Source: Alphaproteobacteria bacterium | Lineage (GTDB): Bacteria; Myxococcota_A; UBA796; GCA-2862545 | DNA length: 64,000 nucleotides | Assembly (NCBI GenBank): GCA_020632915.1 | Contig: JACKEP010000008.1 | Coordinates: 124,001-188,000, forward strand | Reading direction: 5' to 3' | In this document: in pieces, positions 9,681-18,977 of the stretch | How the letters are laid out: each line of letters opens with the position of its first letter | Numbering within the stretch: the first letter of the stretch is position 1 | Program-made: the position numbers and the translations under genes | The notes under the pieces: generated by a model | What the model was told of the DNA's origin: nothing | Seen by the model: only the letters and a program-made list of their open reading frames with translations | Databases searched by the model: none

Positions 9681-10267
9681 GCGCGCCACGCCCGCCGGAC
9701 GGCCTGCACGTCGTGGTGGCCTGGCCCGACGACGTCGAGGTCCTCGACCTCACCGCGGGTCCGATGGTGCCGCGGTCGCCGTGGTGGATCGGTCGGTACG
9801 ACGAGGACCGGCGTGGGGTCTACACCCAGGCGTTGTTCGCGGCGGCCCGCACCGTCCACGTCGGTGTCGACCTCGGCGGCCCCGTCGGCACGCCGGTGCA
9901 CGCGTTCGCCGACGGCGCCGTGGTCCACGCCGGCTACAACCCGGACGCTGGGGACTACGGCCACGTCCTCGTCACCGCCCACCCCACCGCGCACCGCACG
10001 CTCTACGCGCTGTGGGGCCACCTGTCGGCCGCGTCCACCGCCCGCGCGCGCAGCGGTGCGTCGTTCCGCGCGGGGGACGTCCTCGGCTGGATGGGCGACG
10101 TCCACGACAACGGCGGGTGGCCACCCCACCTGCACCTTCAGCTCGCCTGGGAACGCCCCGTCACCCACGACCTGCCTGGCGTGGTCGCTCCGGCCGATCG
10201 CGAGGACGCGCTGCGGCGCTACCCCGACCCCTCGCGCGTGCTCGGTGCCCTTCCGCAGGTGTCGTAG
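9677..10267 (+). CDS. M23-family peptidase-like protein
   Basis: A 196-residue protein with the lysostaphin/M23 metallopeptidase core. HVGVDLGGPVGTPVHAFADG (H61, D65) supplies the first zinc ligands, ALWGHLS (H115) sits mid-domain, and PPHLHLQLAW (H151, H153) is the HxH motif. All expected ligands are present, so it may be active on peptidoglycan cross-links or simply bind ligand. No signal peptide or membrane segment is visible, so export is unclear. Similar stand-alone M23 domains also occur fused to aminotransferases in cytoplasmic proteins. The GTG start overlaps the radical SAM stop, indicating translational coupling. Confidence 0.83.
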   Translation: MSAPRPPDGLHVVVAWPDDVEVLDLTAGPMVPRSPWWIGRYDEDRRGVYTQALFAAARTVHVGVDLGGPVGTPVHAFADGAVVHAGYNPDAGDYGHVLVTAHPTAHRTLYALWGHLSAASTARARSGASFRAGDVLGWMGDVHDNGGWPPHLHLQLAWERPVTHDLPGVVAPADREDALRRYPDPSRVLGALPQVS

Positions 10268-10354
10268 GCGGAAGTCCGGGGCGATTGCTCCGGGCGACGT
10301 GCAAGGTGGCAGGCGCGCGCGACGCAGGAGGGGCACACCCACCCGGAGGTTGCC

Positions 10355-10627
10355 ATGAACGTCGTGGCGTCCCTGTCCCTGTTCGGCTGCGCGGATCCCG
10401 TCGCACCCACTGCCCCCCACACCGTGCTCGCGGTGCCGTCTGCCAGCTTCGTGCTGCAGGTGGCGCTTCCCGCGGGCCCCGCGGCTGACGACGCGCCGAT
10501 CCTGGAGCTCACGCCCGGTCAGCGGGATCGGCTCCAGCGCGTGCTCGGCGTCCGTGTCGACGCGGTCCTGATCCGACCCGATCGTGTGTGCAGGGTGGCC
10601 CCGGACGGAGACGGCCCGACCGGGTGA
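10355..10627 (+). CDS. Small putative lipoprotein
   Basis: A 90-residue reading frame begins at ATG 10355 behind a well-placed GGAGG (10341-10345). The N-terminus MNVVASLSLFGCADP could be a short lipoprotein signal with Cys12, but the hydrophobic stretch is brief and has no positive charge. The middle is hydrophobic (SASFVLQVALPAG), and the end contains ELTPGQRDRLQRVLG, a likely helix. No family recognised. It lies between the M23 gene and the cytochrome gene and may be a minor secreted protein or a spurious frame. Confidence 0.45.
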   Translation: MNVVASLSLFGCADPVAPTAPHTVLAVPSASFVLQVALPAGPAADDAPILELTPGQRDRLQRVLGVRVDAVLIRPDRVCRVAPDGDGPTG

Positions 10628-10688
10628 GCGGCGCGTCGTGCGTGCGGTGGACCTCACAGCTCGGGGTCTGCGGTGCGCTTGCGCAGCG

Positions 10689-10724
10689 TTTGCGTCCCCG
10701 CATCCCGCCCGCTGCCTGTAGGGT
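10689..10724 (+). promoter_or_regulatory. Conserved upstream motif TTTGCG-N24-TAGGGT
   Basis: TTTGCG (10689-10694) and TAGGGT (10719-10724, within CTGTAGGGTCTCG) lie upstream of the first cytochrome lipoprotein. The same two blocks with the same 24-base gap occur before its paralogue and, on the other strand, before the lipoprotein gene at 49978-50991. TAGGGT could be a -10 element. A 24-base gap is too long for a normal -35, so the T-rich block may be an activator site or UP-like element. Confidence 0.45.
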
Positions 10725-10795
10725 CTCGGCGTGGGTGGGGTCGTGTGGCGCGACTGTGTGTCGTCGCGACGCCCGCTGCAACCTCGGGGGTCCCC

Positions 10796-12901
10796 ATGCG
10801 ACTGCTCGCCGTCGTCCCGCTCGTGCTCGCGCTCGCCGCCTGCTCCACCACCACCGTGCCCGTGGGCGACGACGTCGTCGTCAAGCCCGACGATGGCCTG
10901 TCCGACCTGCCCGATGGGGGCGATCCGGTCGACGACCCCACGACCGGTGGCGCGGTGCTGGAGGGCGCGCGGTCGCCGTCGGGCCACATCGCCGTCTCCG
11001 AGGACGAGCTCTACCTGTTCATCGCCGACCCCGACAACGGCGACCTGGTGCGGTCCGAGATCGCCACCGGCCTCGAGACGCGCCTCGCGCTGGGCGGCGA
11101 GCCCACCCGCGTCACGCGTGTGGGTGACGCGATCTTCGTGACCCTGCGCGCGTCGGGCGAGGTCGTGCGGGTCGATGTCGACGCCGTCGGCGCGATGACC
11201 GTCGCCCAGCGTCGCGCGGTGGGCGCCGAGCCCTTCGACGTCCTCGCCTCCCGCGACCGCAGCATGATCTTCGTGTCGCTGTCGCAGGAGGACGCCATCG
11301 TCGCCCTGGACGGCACCGACCTGCACGAGCTCGGCCGGTGGCAGGCCCCGGGCGAGCCGCGGTGGATGACGCTCGGCACCGGCAAGGACACCGTCTACGT
11401 CGCGATGGCGCGCCGCCCGATCGTGCTGGCGCTCCACCCGTCCACGGGCGAGCAGGAGTGGCACGCGCTGCCGTCCGTGCGGCGCTTCGTCGGGGCCACG
11501 TGCGACCCCCGCCACCTCAAGGTGCGCAACACCGGCGACATGACGATGGCGCCCGACGGCGACCTGCTCGTGCCCGCGCTGTTCGTCGACACCGAGCTCA
11601 TCGACAACCGCACCACCGATCCGCTCGCCGGCTCCGACACCGCCGACAGCGGCTTCGTGCCGGTGTCCACCGACACGGGCACCACCGGGCCCTGCCCCGA
11701 GCTCGATCCGCCGCGGGTGCCCTCGGCCTACTACGGGCCGCCCGCCGATCCGATCACCCCCGGCGAGCCGAACCGGTTCACGCCCGTGATGGTGCGCTTC
11801 CGCTTCGGCAGCCGCGACGGCAGCCCGGAGGCGATCACCCTGGGCACGCTCATGCGGCCGTCGCCGTTCAGCCCCACCGGCACGCGCGGCAGCGACTCGG
11901 TGGTCCGGTCCTACCCGTCCAGCATCGTCGTCGGCACCAGCAACCACGCCGACCACGTCGCGTTCGTCAGCGTGCCGTCCGCCGGGGCCATCCTGGCGGT
12001 CAACCTCGACGATCGGACCTCCGAGGACGCCGGCACGCTCATCCCGTACGCCCGCGTCGCCGCCAACGCGCCCTTCGGTGTCTCGTCGCTGACCACCCTG
12101 CCGGGCAACGACGGGCGCATCCTCGGCTGGTCGCTGGTCGAGCGGGCCTCCTACGCGATCAGCGTCAACGACATCACCGCCGGCCTGTTCGACGCCTCGC
12201 TGGTGGGCTGGGCGTTCGACGTCGAGCACCCCACGGCACCGTCCGCGCTGCCCGAGGCGGTGCAGCGTGGCCGTCGCCTGTTCTACGCGTCCGACCTGCC
12301 CACCATGGCGGCGCCGAGCTCGGGGGTCAGCTGCGAGAGCTGCCACGCCGACGGCCGCAGCGACGGCATGGTGTGGTTGTTCGAGGACTTCCCCCGCAAC
12401 ACCCCCACGCTCGCCGGCACGGTCAGCGACACGATGCCCGTCACCTGGACGGGCGAGGTGGCAACCGTCATCGACGAGATCCACGCCACCAACGTCACGC
12501 GCATGAACGGCACGGGTGTGTCCGACGAGCAGGCTGCCGACATCGCGGCCTTCGTCGACTTCACGCGGCAGCCGGTGCGCCCGCAGCCCCAGTCCGACGA
12601 GGACCGCGCGTCCGTGGCGCGCGGCGACGCGCTCTTCCATCGCGCCGACGTCGGCTGCGCCACGTGCCACGCCGGCGCCGCGATGGCCGACGGCGAGGAG
12701 TGGCGTGTGGCCGGCTTCGGTCGACGCACCAACACGCCCACGCTGCGCGGCATCGGCGCCTCCGGACCCTACTTCCACGACGGCAGCGCCTCCACGCTGC
12801 GCGACGTGCTGCTGCGTGCGCGCGACGGCTCGATGGGCAACACCGGCCTCCTGTCGCAGGACGAGCTGGTCGACCTCGAGGCCTACCTCCGCACGCTCTG
12901 A
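10796..12901 (+). CDS. Beta-propeller/di-haem cytochrome lipoprotein (copy 1)
   Basis: A 701-residue predicted lipoprotein (LALAAC lipobox near residue 16). An acidic linker is followed by an apparent propeller built from repeats such as LALGGEPTRVTRVGDAIFVTLRASGEV. A cytochrome c peroxidase/MauG-like region then carries two haem motifs, CESCH (from residue 513) and CATCH (from residue 621). TPTLRGIGASGPYFHDGSAST is typical of that family, and DGSMGNTG may give a Met ligand. Likely periplasmic or outer-membrane redox role, perhaps peroxide reduction or electron transfer; substrate unknown. A DTADSGF...STDTGT low-complexity loop interrupts the propeller. ATG 10796 starts the signal peptide. 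The next gene is a full-length paralogue. Confidence 0.85.
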   Translation: MRLLAVVPLVLALAACSTTTVPVGDDVVVKPDDGLSDLPDGGDPVDDPTTGGAVLEGARSPSGHIAVSEDELYLFIADPDNGDLVRSEIATGLETRLALGGEPTRVTRVGDAIFVTLRASGEVVRVDVDAVGAMTVAQRRAVGAEPFDVLASRDRSMIFVSLSQEDAIVALDGTDLHELGRWQAPGEPRWMTLGTGKDTVYVAMARRPIVLALHPSTGEQEWHALPSVRRFVGATCDPRHLKVRNTGDMTMAPDGDLLVPALFVDTELIDNRTTDPLAGSDTADSGFVPVSTDTGTTGPCPELDPPRVPSAYYGPPADPITPGEPNRFTPVMVRFRFGSRDGSPEAITLGTLMRPSPFSPTGTRGSDSVVRSYPSSIVVGTSNHADHVAFVSVPSAGAILAVNLDDRTSEDAGTLIPYARVAANAPFGVSSLTTLPGNDGRILGWSLVERASYAISVNDITAGLFDASLVGWAFDVEHPTAPSALPEAVQRGRRLFYASDLPTMAAPSSGVSCESCHADGRSDGMVWLFEDFPRNTPTLAGTVSDTMPVTWTGEVATVIDEIHATNVTRMNGTGVSDEQAADIAAFVDFTRQPVRPQPQSDEDRASVARGDALFHRADVGCATCHAGAAMADGEEWRVAGFGRRTNTPTLRGIGASGPYFHDGSASTLRDVLLRARDGSMGNTGLLSQDELVDLEAYLRTL

Positions 12902-12953
12902 TCCCGCGCCGGGGGGCCACGTCCCACCGTCGCTCGCCCGCTTCGAACGCAAC

Positions 12954-12987
12954 GGCCCCTGTGCAGGCAGTCCCCCGCACAGGGGCC
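12954..12987 (+). terminator. Hairpin terminator between the cytochrome paralogues
   Basis: A perfect 11-bp inverted repeat (ggcccctgtgc / gcacaggggcc) with a 12-base loop lies 53 bases after the first cytochrome gene. It is followed by ttcgtgtcg, a weak T tract. It should end transcription of copy 1, giving copy 2 its own promoter. Confidence 0.75.
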
Positions 12988-13048
12988 TTCGTGTCGCTGC
13001 GGCTTGCTGCGAGTGTGGCGGCGGCCACAAACTGCGGCTTGCGCGGTT

Positions 13049-13084
13049 TTTGCATGGCCGGTCGCCGCGGGATCCCTGTACGCT
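13049..13084 (+). promoter_or_regulatory. Conserved upstream motif TTTGCA-N24-TACGCT
   Basis: This is the second copy of the two-block motif before the cytochrome paralogues. CTTGCGC is also conserved 11 bases further upstream, and CTGTA lies 38 bases after that CTT in both copies, while the bases between have diverged. Conservation of the blocks and their spacing suggests function. Confidence 0.45.
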
Positions 13085-13151
13085 CTCGTCGGGGTCACGG
13101 TGCGTCACTCGCGGCGTCGTCGCGCGATCCCTTCGTCCCGTGGAGATCGCC

Positions 13152-15293
13152 ATGCGCACGCGCGTCGCCGTACCGTTCGTCCTCGCCCTCTCGATGTGCT
13201 CGAAGGTCGACACCACGCCGGATCCGATCCAGGACGACCCGGTCGTCAAGCCGGGCGACGACCTGCCCGATCACGGCGACCCGGTCGACGATCCGACCGT
13301 CACCGATCCTGCGCTCGCGCTGGCGGGCACGCGGTCTGCCTCGGGCGGCATCGTGGCAGCACCCGGCGGCCTGACGATGTTCTACGCCGACAGCGACAAC
13401 GGCGACCTGGTCGCGGTCTCCCGCACCGGTGGCGCCGAGCGGCGACTGGCGCTGGGCGGCGAGCCCACGCGCGTGGTGCGCGTCGGCCCGTCGATCCTCG
13501 TCACGCTGCGCGCCGCGGGCGAGGTGGTGCGCGTCGACATCGACGACGACGGCGAGATGGCCGTGGTGGCCCGACGCGCCGTCGGCGCGGAGCCCTTCGA
13601 CATCGTCGCCGCGCGCGACCAGAGCATGGTGTTCGTCTCGCTGTCGCAGGAGGACGCCATCGTCGCCCTCGACGGCGCCGACCTGTCCGAGCTCGGCCGG
13701 TGGACGGCCCCGGGCGAGCCGAAGTGGCTGACGCTCGGCGCCGACGGCGACACGGTCTTCGCCGCGATGACCCGCCGCCCGCTGGTGCTCGAGCTCCACC
13801 CGTCCACGGGCGACCAGACGTGGCACCCGCTGCCCACCGTCAAGCGCTTCCAGTCGGCGCGCTGCCCCGATCGCGACCTGCTCATGCGCACCACCGGCGA
13901 CATGACGATGACCCCGGACGGCGACCTGCTGGTGCCCGCGCTCTACGCCGACACCGAGCTCGTCGACAACCGCGATCCCTCCGACCCGAACGGGCCGCAG
14001 GACACCGACATCCCCGACGACACGGACTTCGGCATCGACGACTCCGGCGGCGACAACGACACCGGCATGGGTGTGCCGCACTGCCCCGAGCAGGATCCGC
14101 CGCGCGGCGGTGGCGGGGGCGCCTACGGCCGGCCTGCGGATCCGATCGCGCCGGGCAACGCCGGCCGCTTCACGCCCGTGATGCTCCGGTTCCACTTCGG
14201 CACGGGCGACGGCGAGGCCGAGCCCATCACCCTGGGCACGTCGCTGGGGTCGTCGCCGTTCAACCCTGCCGGCAACCTCAACGCGGGCGTGATCGTCCGG
14301 TCCTACCCGTCCAGCATCGTCGTCGGGCACACCAACCACGCCGACAACGTCGCGTTCATCACGATGCCGTCGTCGTCGGCGCTGGTCGCGGTCGACCTCG
14401 ATCGTCCGGTCCAGGAGGACGCGGGCGGCTTCGCTACCTACGCGCGCGTCGCCGCGGCGGCGCCGTTCGGCGTGTCCACGCTCGCCAAGGTCCCCAACAA
14501 CGACGGGCGCCTCATCGGCTGGTCGCTCATCGAGCGCCAGTCGGTCGAGATCACGGTCAACGACATCTCGGCCGGTCTCTTCGACCCGTCGCTCGTGGGC
14601 TACGCCTTCGACGTCACGTTCCCGGCCGCGCCCTCGGTGCTGCCCGAGGCGGTGCAGCGTGGGCGCCGGCTGTTCTACGCCTCGGACCTGCCGTCGATGG
14701 CTCAGCCCAGCTCCGGCGTGAGCTGCGAGACGTGCCACGCCGACGGCCGCAACGACGGCTTCACCTGGCTGTTCGAGGACTTCCCCCGCAACACGCCCAA
14801 CCTCGCCGGCGTGGTGAGCCAGACGCTGCCGATCACCTGGACGGGCGAGGTGGCCACCATCGTCGACGAGGTCCACGCCACCAACACCACGCGCATGAAC
14901 GGCACCGGCGTCACCGACGCCGAGGCCAACGACATCGCGGCCTACGTTGACTTCACCCGCGCGATCGTGCGCCCGCAGCCCACCACCACCGAGGCCCAGG
15001 CCGCGGTCGACCGCGGCGAGGCCCTGTTCCGCCGCGCCGACGTCGGCTGCGCCACGTGCCATGGGGGTGCGGCGTTCGCGGACGGCAACGAGTGGCAGGT
15101 GGTCGGCTTCCGACGCGAGACGAACACGCCCTCGCTGCGCGGCATCGGCGGGTCCGCCCCCTACTTCCACGACGGCAGCGCGCTCACGCTCCGGGCCGTG
15201 CTCGACCGGGCGCGCGATGGGTCGATGGGCAACACCGGCGCCCTGAGCGACGCCGAGCTCGACGACCTCGAGGCCTACCTGCGCACGCTCTGA
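13152..15293 (+). CDS. Beta-propeller/di-haem cytochrome lipoprotein (copy 2)
   Basis: A 713-residue paralogue of the preceding gene, alignable along its whole length. The lipobox is LALSMC (Cys16). The propeller repeats match copy 1 (LALGGEPTRVVRVGPSILVTL). The di-haem region has CETCH (from residue 525), CATCH (from residue 633) and TPSLRGIGGSAPYFHDGSAL. The low-complexity loop is longer here (PQDTDIPDDTDFGIDDSG). GGAG before ATG 13152 supports the start. The tandem duplication includes the 5' region, but a terminator separates the genes. Two copies may form a heteromeric complex or serve different conditions. The 100-base convergent gap to ilvD has no convincing terminator. Confidence 0.85.
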   Translation: MRTRVAVPFVLALSMCSKVDTTPDPIQDDPVVKPGDDLPDHGDPVDDPTVTDPALALAGTRSASGGIVAAPGGLTMFYADSDNGDLVAVSRTGGAERRLALGGEPTRVVRVGPSILVTLRAAGEVVRVDIDDDGEMAVVARRAVGAEPFDIVAARDQSMVFVSLSQEDAIVALDGADLSELGRWTAPGEPKWLTLGADGDTVFAAMTRRPLVLELHPSTGDQTWHPLPTVKRFQSARCPDRDLLMRTTGDMTMTPDGDLLVPALYADTELVDNRDPSDPNGPQDTDIPDDTDFGIDDSGGDNDTGMGVPHCPEQDPPRGGGGGAYGRPADPIAPGNAGRFTPVMLRFHFGTGDGEAEPITLGTSLGSSPFNPAGNLNAGVIVRSYPSSIVVGHTNHADNVAFITMPSSSALVAVDLDRPVQEDAGGFATYARVAAAAPFGVSTLAKVPNNDGRLIGWSLIERQSVEITVNDISAGLFDPSLVGYAFDVTFPAAPSVLPEAVQRGRRLFYASDLPSMAQPSSGVSCETCHADGRNDGFTWLFEDFPRNTPNLAGVVSQTLPITWTGEVATIVDEVHATNTTRMNGTGVTDAEANDIAAYVDFTRAIVRPQPTTTEAQAAVDRGEALFRRADVGCATCHGGAAFADGNEWQVVGFRRETNTPSLRGIGGSAPYFHDGSALTLRAVLDRARDGSMGNTGALSDAELDDLEAYLRTL

Positions 15294-15393
15294 CGGGCGC
15301 GACGGGTCGTCGTCACGACGCGTCCGGGGCCTTCGCCTCGGGCGCGCCGCTGCTCAGGAGCACGACGCAGACGGGGCGACGTCGGCGCGCGGC

Positions 15394-17070
<1,677 letters not shown>

Positions 17071-17079
17071 GCGCACCTC

Positions 17080-17115
17080 GGACGGCGTGGCCCGTCGGGG
17101 CCGATGGTGCCGTCC
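17080..17115 (-). promoter_or_regulatory. Hairpin immediately upstream of the ilvD start
   Basis: ggacggc (17080-17086) pairs with gccgtcc (17109-17115), with an inner ggccc/gggcc helix (17089-17093 / 17098-17102) closed by a four-base loop. It ends one base from the GAGG ribosome site of ilvD, so it could affect initiation or be the end of an attenuator. No leader peptide rich in branched-chain residues was found here. Confidence 0.4.
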
Positions 17116-17130
17116 GTCTAATCCCTCACG

Positions 17131-17166
17131 GGGTCAACGACCCTCCCCCCGAAGGGTCGTCGACCC
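17131..17166 (-). terminator. Hairpin between the small membrane gene and ilvD
   Basis: gggtc + acgaccct (17131-17144) pairs with agggtcgt + gaccc (17153-17166), a 13-bp stem with one mismatch. It lies 14 bases after the stop of the upstream minus-strand gene, with no T tract on either side. Most likely terminates that gene and so separates it from ilvD. Confidence 0.5.
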
Positions 17167-17180
17167 AGGGCGCCTCGGCG

Positions 17181-17561
17181 TCACGGGGCCTGCCGGCACG
17201 GTCCCCTCTGGTGGCGCAGCGTCTGCCAGATGAGGCCGCCCTGCAGGGCGGCGACGAGGTCGTCGCCCTCGAACGCCCCGGGACACCCCGTGGCGACAGC
17301 GCGCTCCCCGTGCCCGCCGCCGCCGGACGCCCACGTCTCGTAGGCGGTCGCGTAGGGATCGCCGTGCCCGTTGTCGCGCACCGCAGCCGCCGGGGCCTCG
17401 CGGGACGTGGCCGAGCGGCTCCACGTGTCGTCGGCGCCGGGTGCGAAGGCGAACAGCTGCACCAGGGCCACCATCGCCACCACGCACAACAGGGCGGCCG
17501 CGGCCAGCAGCGCGAGCTGCGAGGCTTCGGTACCCTGGGTGTCTTCGTCTTCGTATCGCAT
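17181..17561 (-). CDS. Small single-span membrane protein
   Basis: A 126-residue protein starting at ATG 17561 behind GGGGGAAG. An acidic N-terminus (MRYEDEDTQGTEAS) precedes one hydrophobic segment, LALLAAAALLCVVAMVALV (residues ~16-35), and a soluble Gly/Ala-rich tail. The tail contains TGCPGAFEGDDLVAALQGG and a late Cys (RGPCRQAP). Topology is probably N-in. No family recognised. It diverges from the aminotransferase gene and precedes ilvD on the same strand, but a hairpin lies between. Confidence 0.7.
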   Translation of the reverse strand: MRYEDEDTQGTEASQLALLAAAALLCVVAMVALVQLFAFAPGADDTWSRSATSREAPAAAVRDNGHGDPYATAYETWASGGGGHGERAVATGCPGAFEGDDLVAALQGGLIWQTLRHQRGPCRQAP

Positions 17562-17792
17562 GTCTTCCCCCCATGGCTGGTGTCGGCGCACCGCTCCCGC
17601 ACGACACCGGGCCTGCGTCGTGTGAAGACGCAGGGGGTGGGTGTGGGGTCCGAGCGACTCCCCCGAGCCGCCATCGGTACGCTGACACCTGGATCGTACC
17701 CGCCCGGCGGGCCCTTGCCACCCCGTCCAGGAAACTGGATACCCCCCCAAACGTGGGGGACGACCCCCACAGTCGCCACCCGGAGGGCATCG

Positions 17793-18977
17793 TTGGCAGG
17801 CAGGATCTCCCGACGTTGTGATGTCGATCCGTTCATCGTCATGGACGTGATGCGGGCGGCCGTGGCGCGCGAGCGCCTCGGCGGCGACGTCATCCACCTC
17901 GAAGCGGGCCAGCCCGCCACGCCCGCACCCCGTGCCGTCCGCGAGGCGGCGTCGCGCGCCCTGCTCGGCGACACCGTCGGCTACACCGAGGCGCTCGGCA
18001 TCCGTCCGCTGCGCGAGGCGATCGCCGCCCACCACCTGCGCACCGCCGGCGTGCACGTCGACCCCGACCGGGTCGCGGTCACCACCGGATCGTCCACCGG
18101 CTTCATCCTGTCGTTCCTCGCCGCCTTCGACGTGGGCGATCGCGTGGCGATGGCCTCGCCCGGCTACCCCGCCTACCGCAACATCCTGCGGGCCTTCGGC
18201 GTCGAGCCGGTGCTGTTGCCCACGGGTCCGGCCGAGCGCTTCCAGCCCACGGTCGCGCTGCTCGACCAGGTGCAGGGCCCGCTGCACGGCCTGATCGTCG
18301 CCAGCCCGTCCAACCCCACCGGCACGATGGTCGACGCCGAGGGACTCGGCGCCCTCGCGGCGTGGTGCCGCGCGCGCGACGTGCGGCTGATCTCCGACGA
18401 GATCTACCACGGCATCACCTACGGTCGGGACGCTGCCAGCGCGCTGGCCGTCGACCCCGACGCCGTCGTGCTCTGCTCGTTCTCCAAGTACTTCAGCATG
18501 ACCGGCTGGCGGATCGGCTGGATGGTGCTGCCCGACGACCTCGTGCGGCCCGTGGAGCGGCTGGCCCAGAACTTCTTCATCAGCCCCCCCACCCTGTCCC
18601 AGCTCGGCGCCGTGCACGCCTTCGACGGCGACGACGAGCTCCGCGGTCATGTCGCCCGCTACGCCGCCAACCGGGCGCTGCTGCTCGAGAGGCTCCCCGC
18701 GCTGGGCATCACGCGGTTCGCACCGCCGGACGGCGCCTTCTACCTGTACGCCGACGTGCGCCACCTCACCGACGACAGCCCGGCCTTCTGCGCGCAGCTG
18801 CTCGCTGACACCGGCGTGGCGATCACGCCCGGCGTCGACTTCGACCCGGTCGACGGCCGACACACCGTGCGCATCAGCTTCGCCGGCAGCCGCGACGCCC
18901 TCGACGAGGGGCTACGGCGTCTCGGCGCCTGGCTCGAACGTGGCGGCGGCCGGAGTGGGGACGGTCACGACCGGTAG
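17793..18977 (+). CDS. PLP-dependent aminotransferase class I/II
   Basis: A 394-residue fold-type I aminotransferase (aspartate aminotransferase family, subgroup I-like). Motifs are SPSNPTGTM, ISDEIYHGITYG and SFSKYFSMTGWRIGW, with the PLP lysine at residue ~232, and HTVRISFAGS near the end. TTG 17793 is preferred because GGAGGG precedes it by five bases; no ATG fits before the conserved ISRRCDVDPFIVMDVM region. The BCAA context suggests a role in amino-group transfer to or from pyruvate, aspartate or oxo acids. It is not an IlvE-type (fold IV) enzyme, so branched-chain transamination is only a possibility. The 3' end overlaps the convergent hydrolase gene by 66 bases. Confidence 0.9.
   Translation: MAGRISRRCDVDPFIVMDVMRAAVARERLGGDVIHLEAGQPATPAPRAVREAASRALLGDTVGYTEALGIRPLREAIAAHHLRTAGVHVDPDRVAVTTGSSTGFILSFLAAFDVGDRVAMASPGYPAYRNILRAFGVEPVLLPTGPAERFQPTVALLDQVQGPLHGLIVASPSNPTGTMVDAEGLGALAAWCRARDVRLISDEIYHGITYGRDAASALAVDPDAVVLCSFSKYFSMTGWRIGWMVLPDDLVRPVERLAQNFFISPPTLSQLGAVHAFDGDDELRGHVARYAANRALLLERLPALGITRFAPPDGAFYLYADVRHLTDDSPAFCAQLLADTGVAITPGVDFDPVDGRHTVRISFAGSRDALDEGLRRLGAWLERGGGRSGDGHDR

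Noticed and set aside
9599..13249. A minus-strand open frame of over 1200 codons across the radical SAM-cytochrome region
   Set aside because: Composition is Arg/Gly/Val/His-rich as expected from the complement of high-GC genes, and it contradicts well-supported plus-strand genes.
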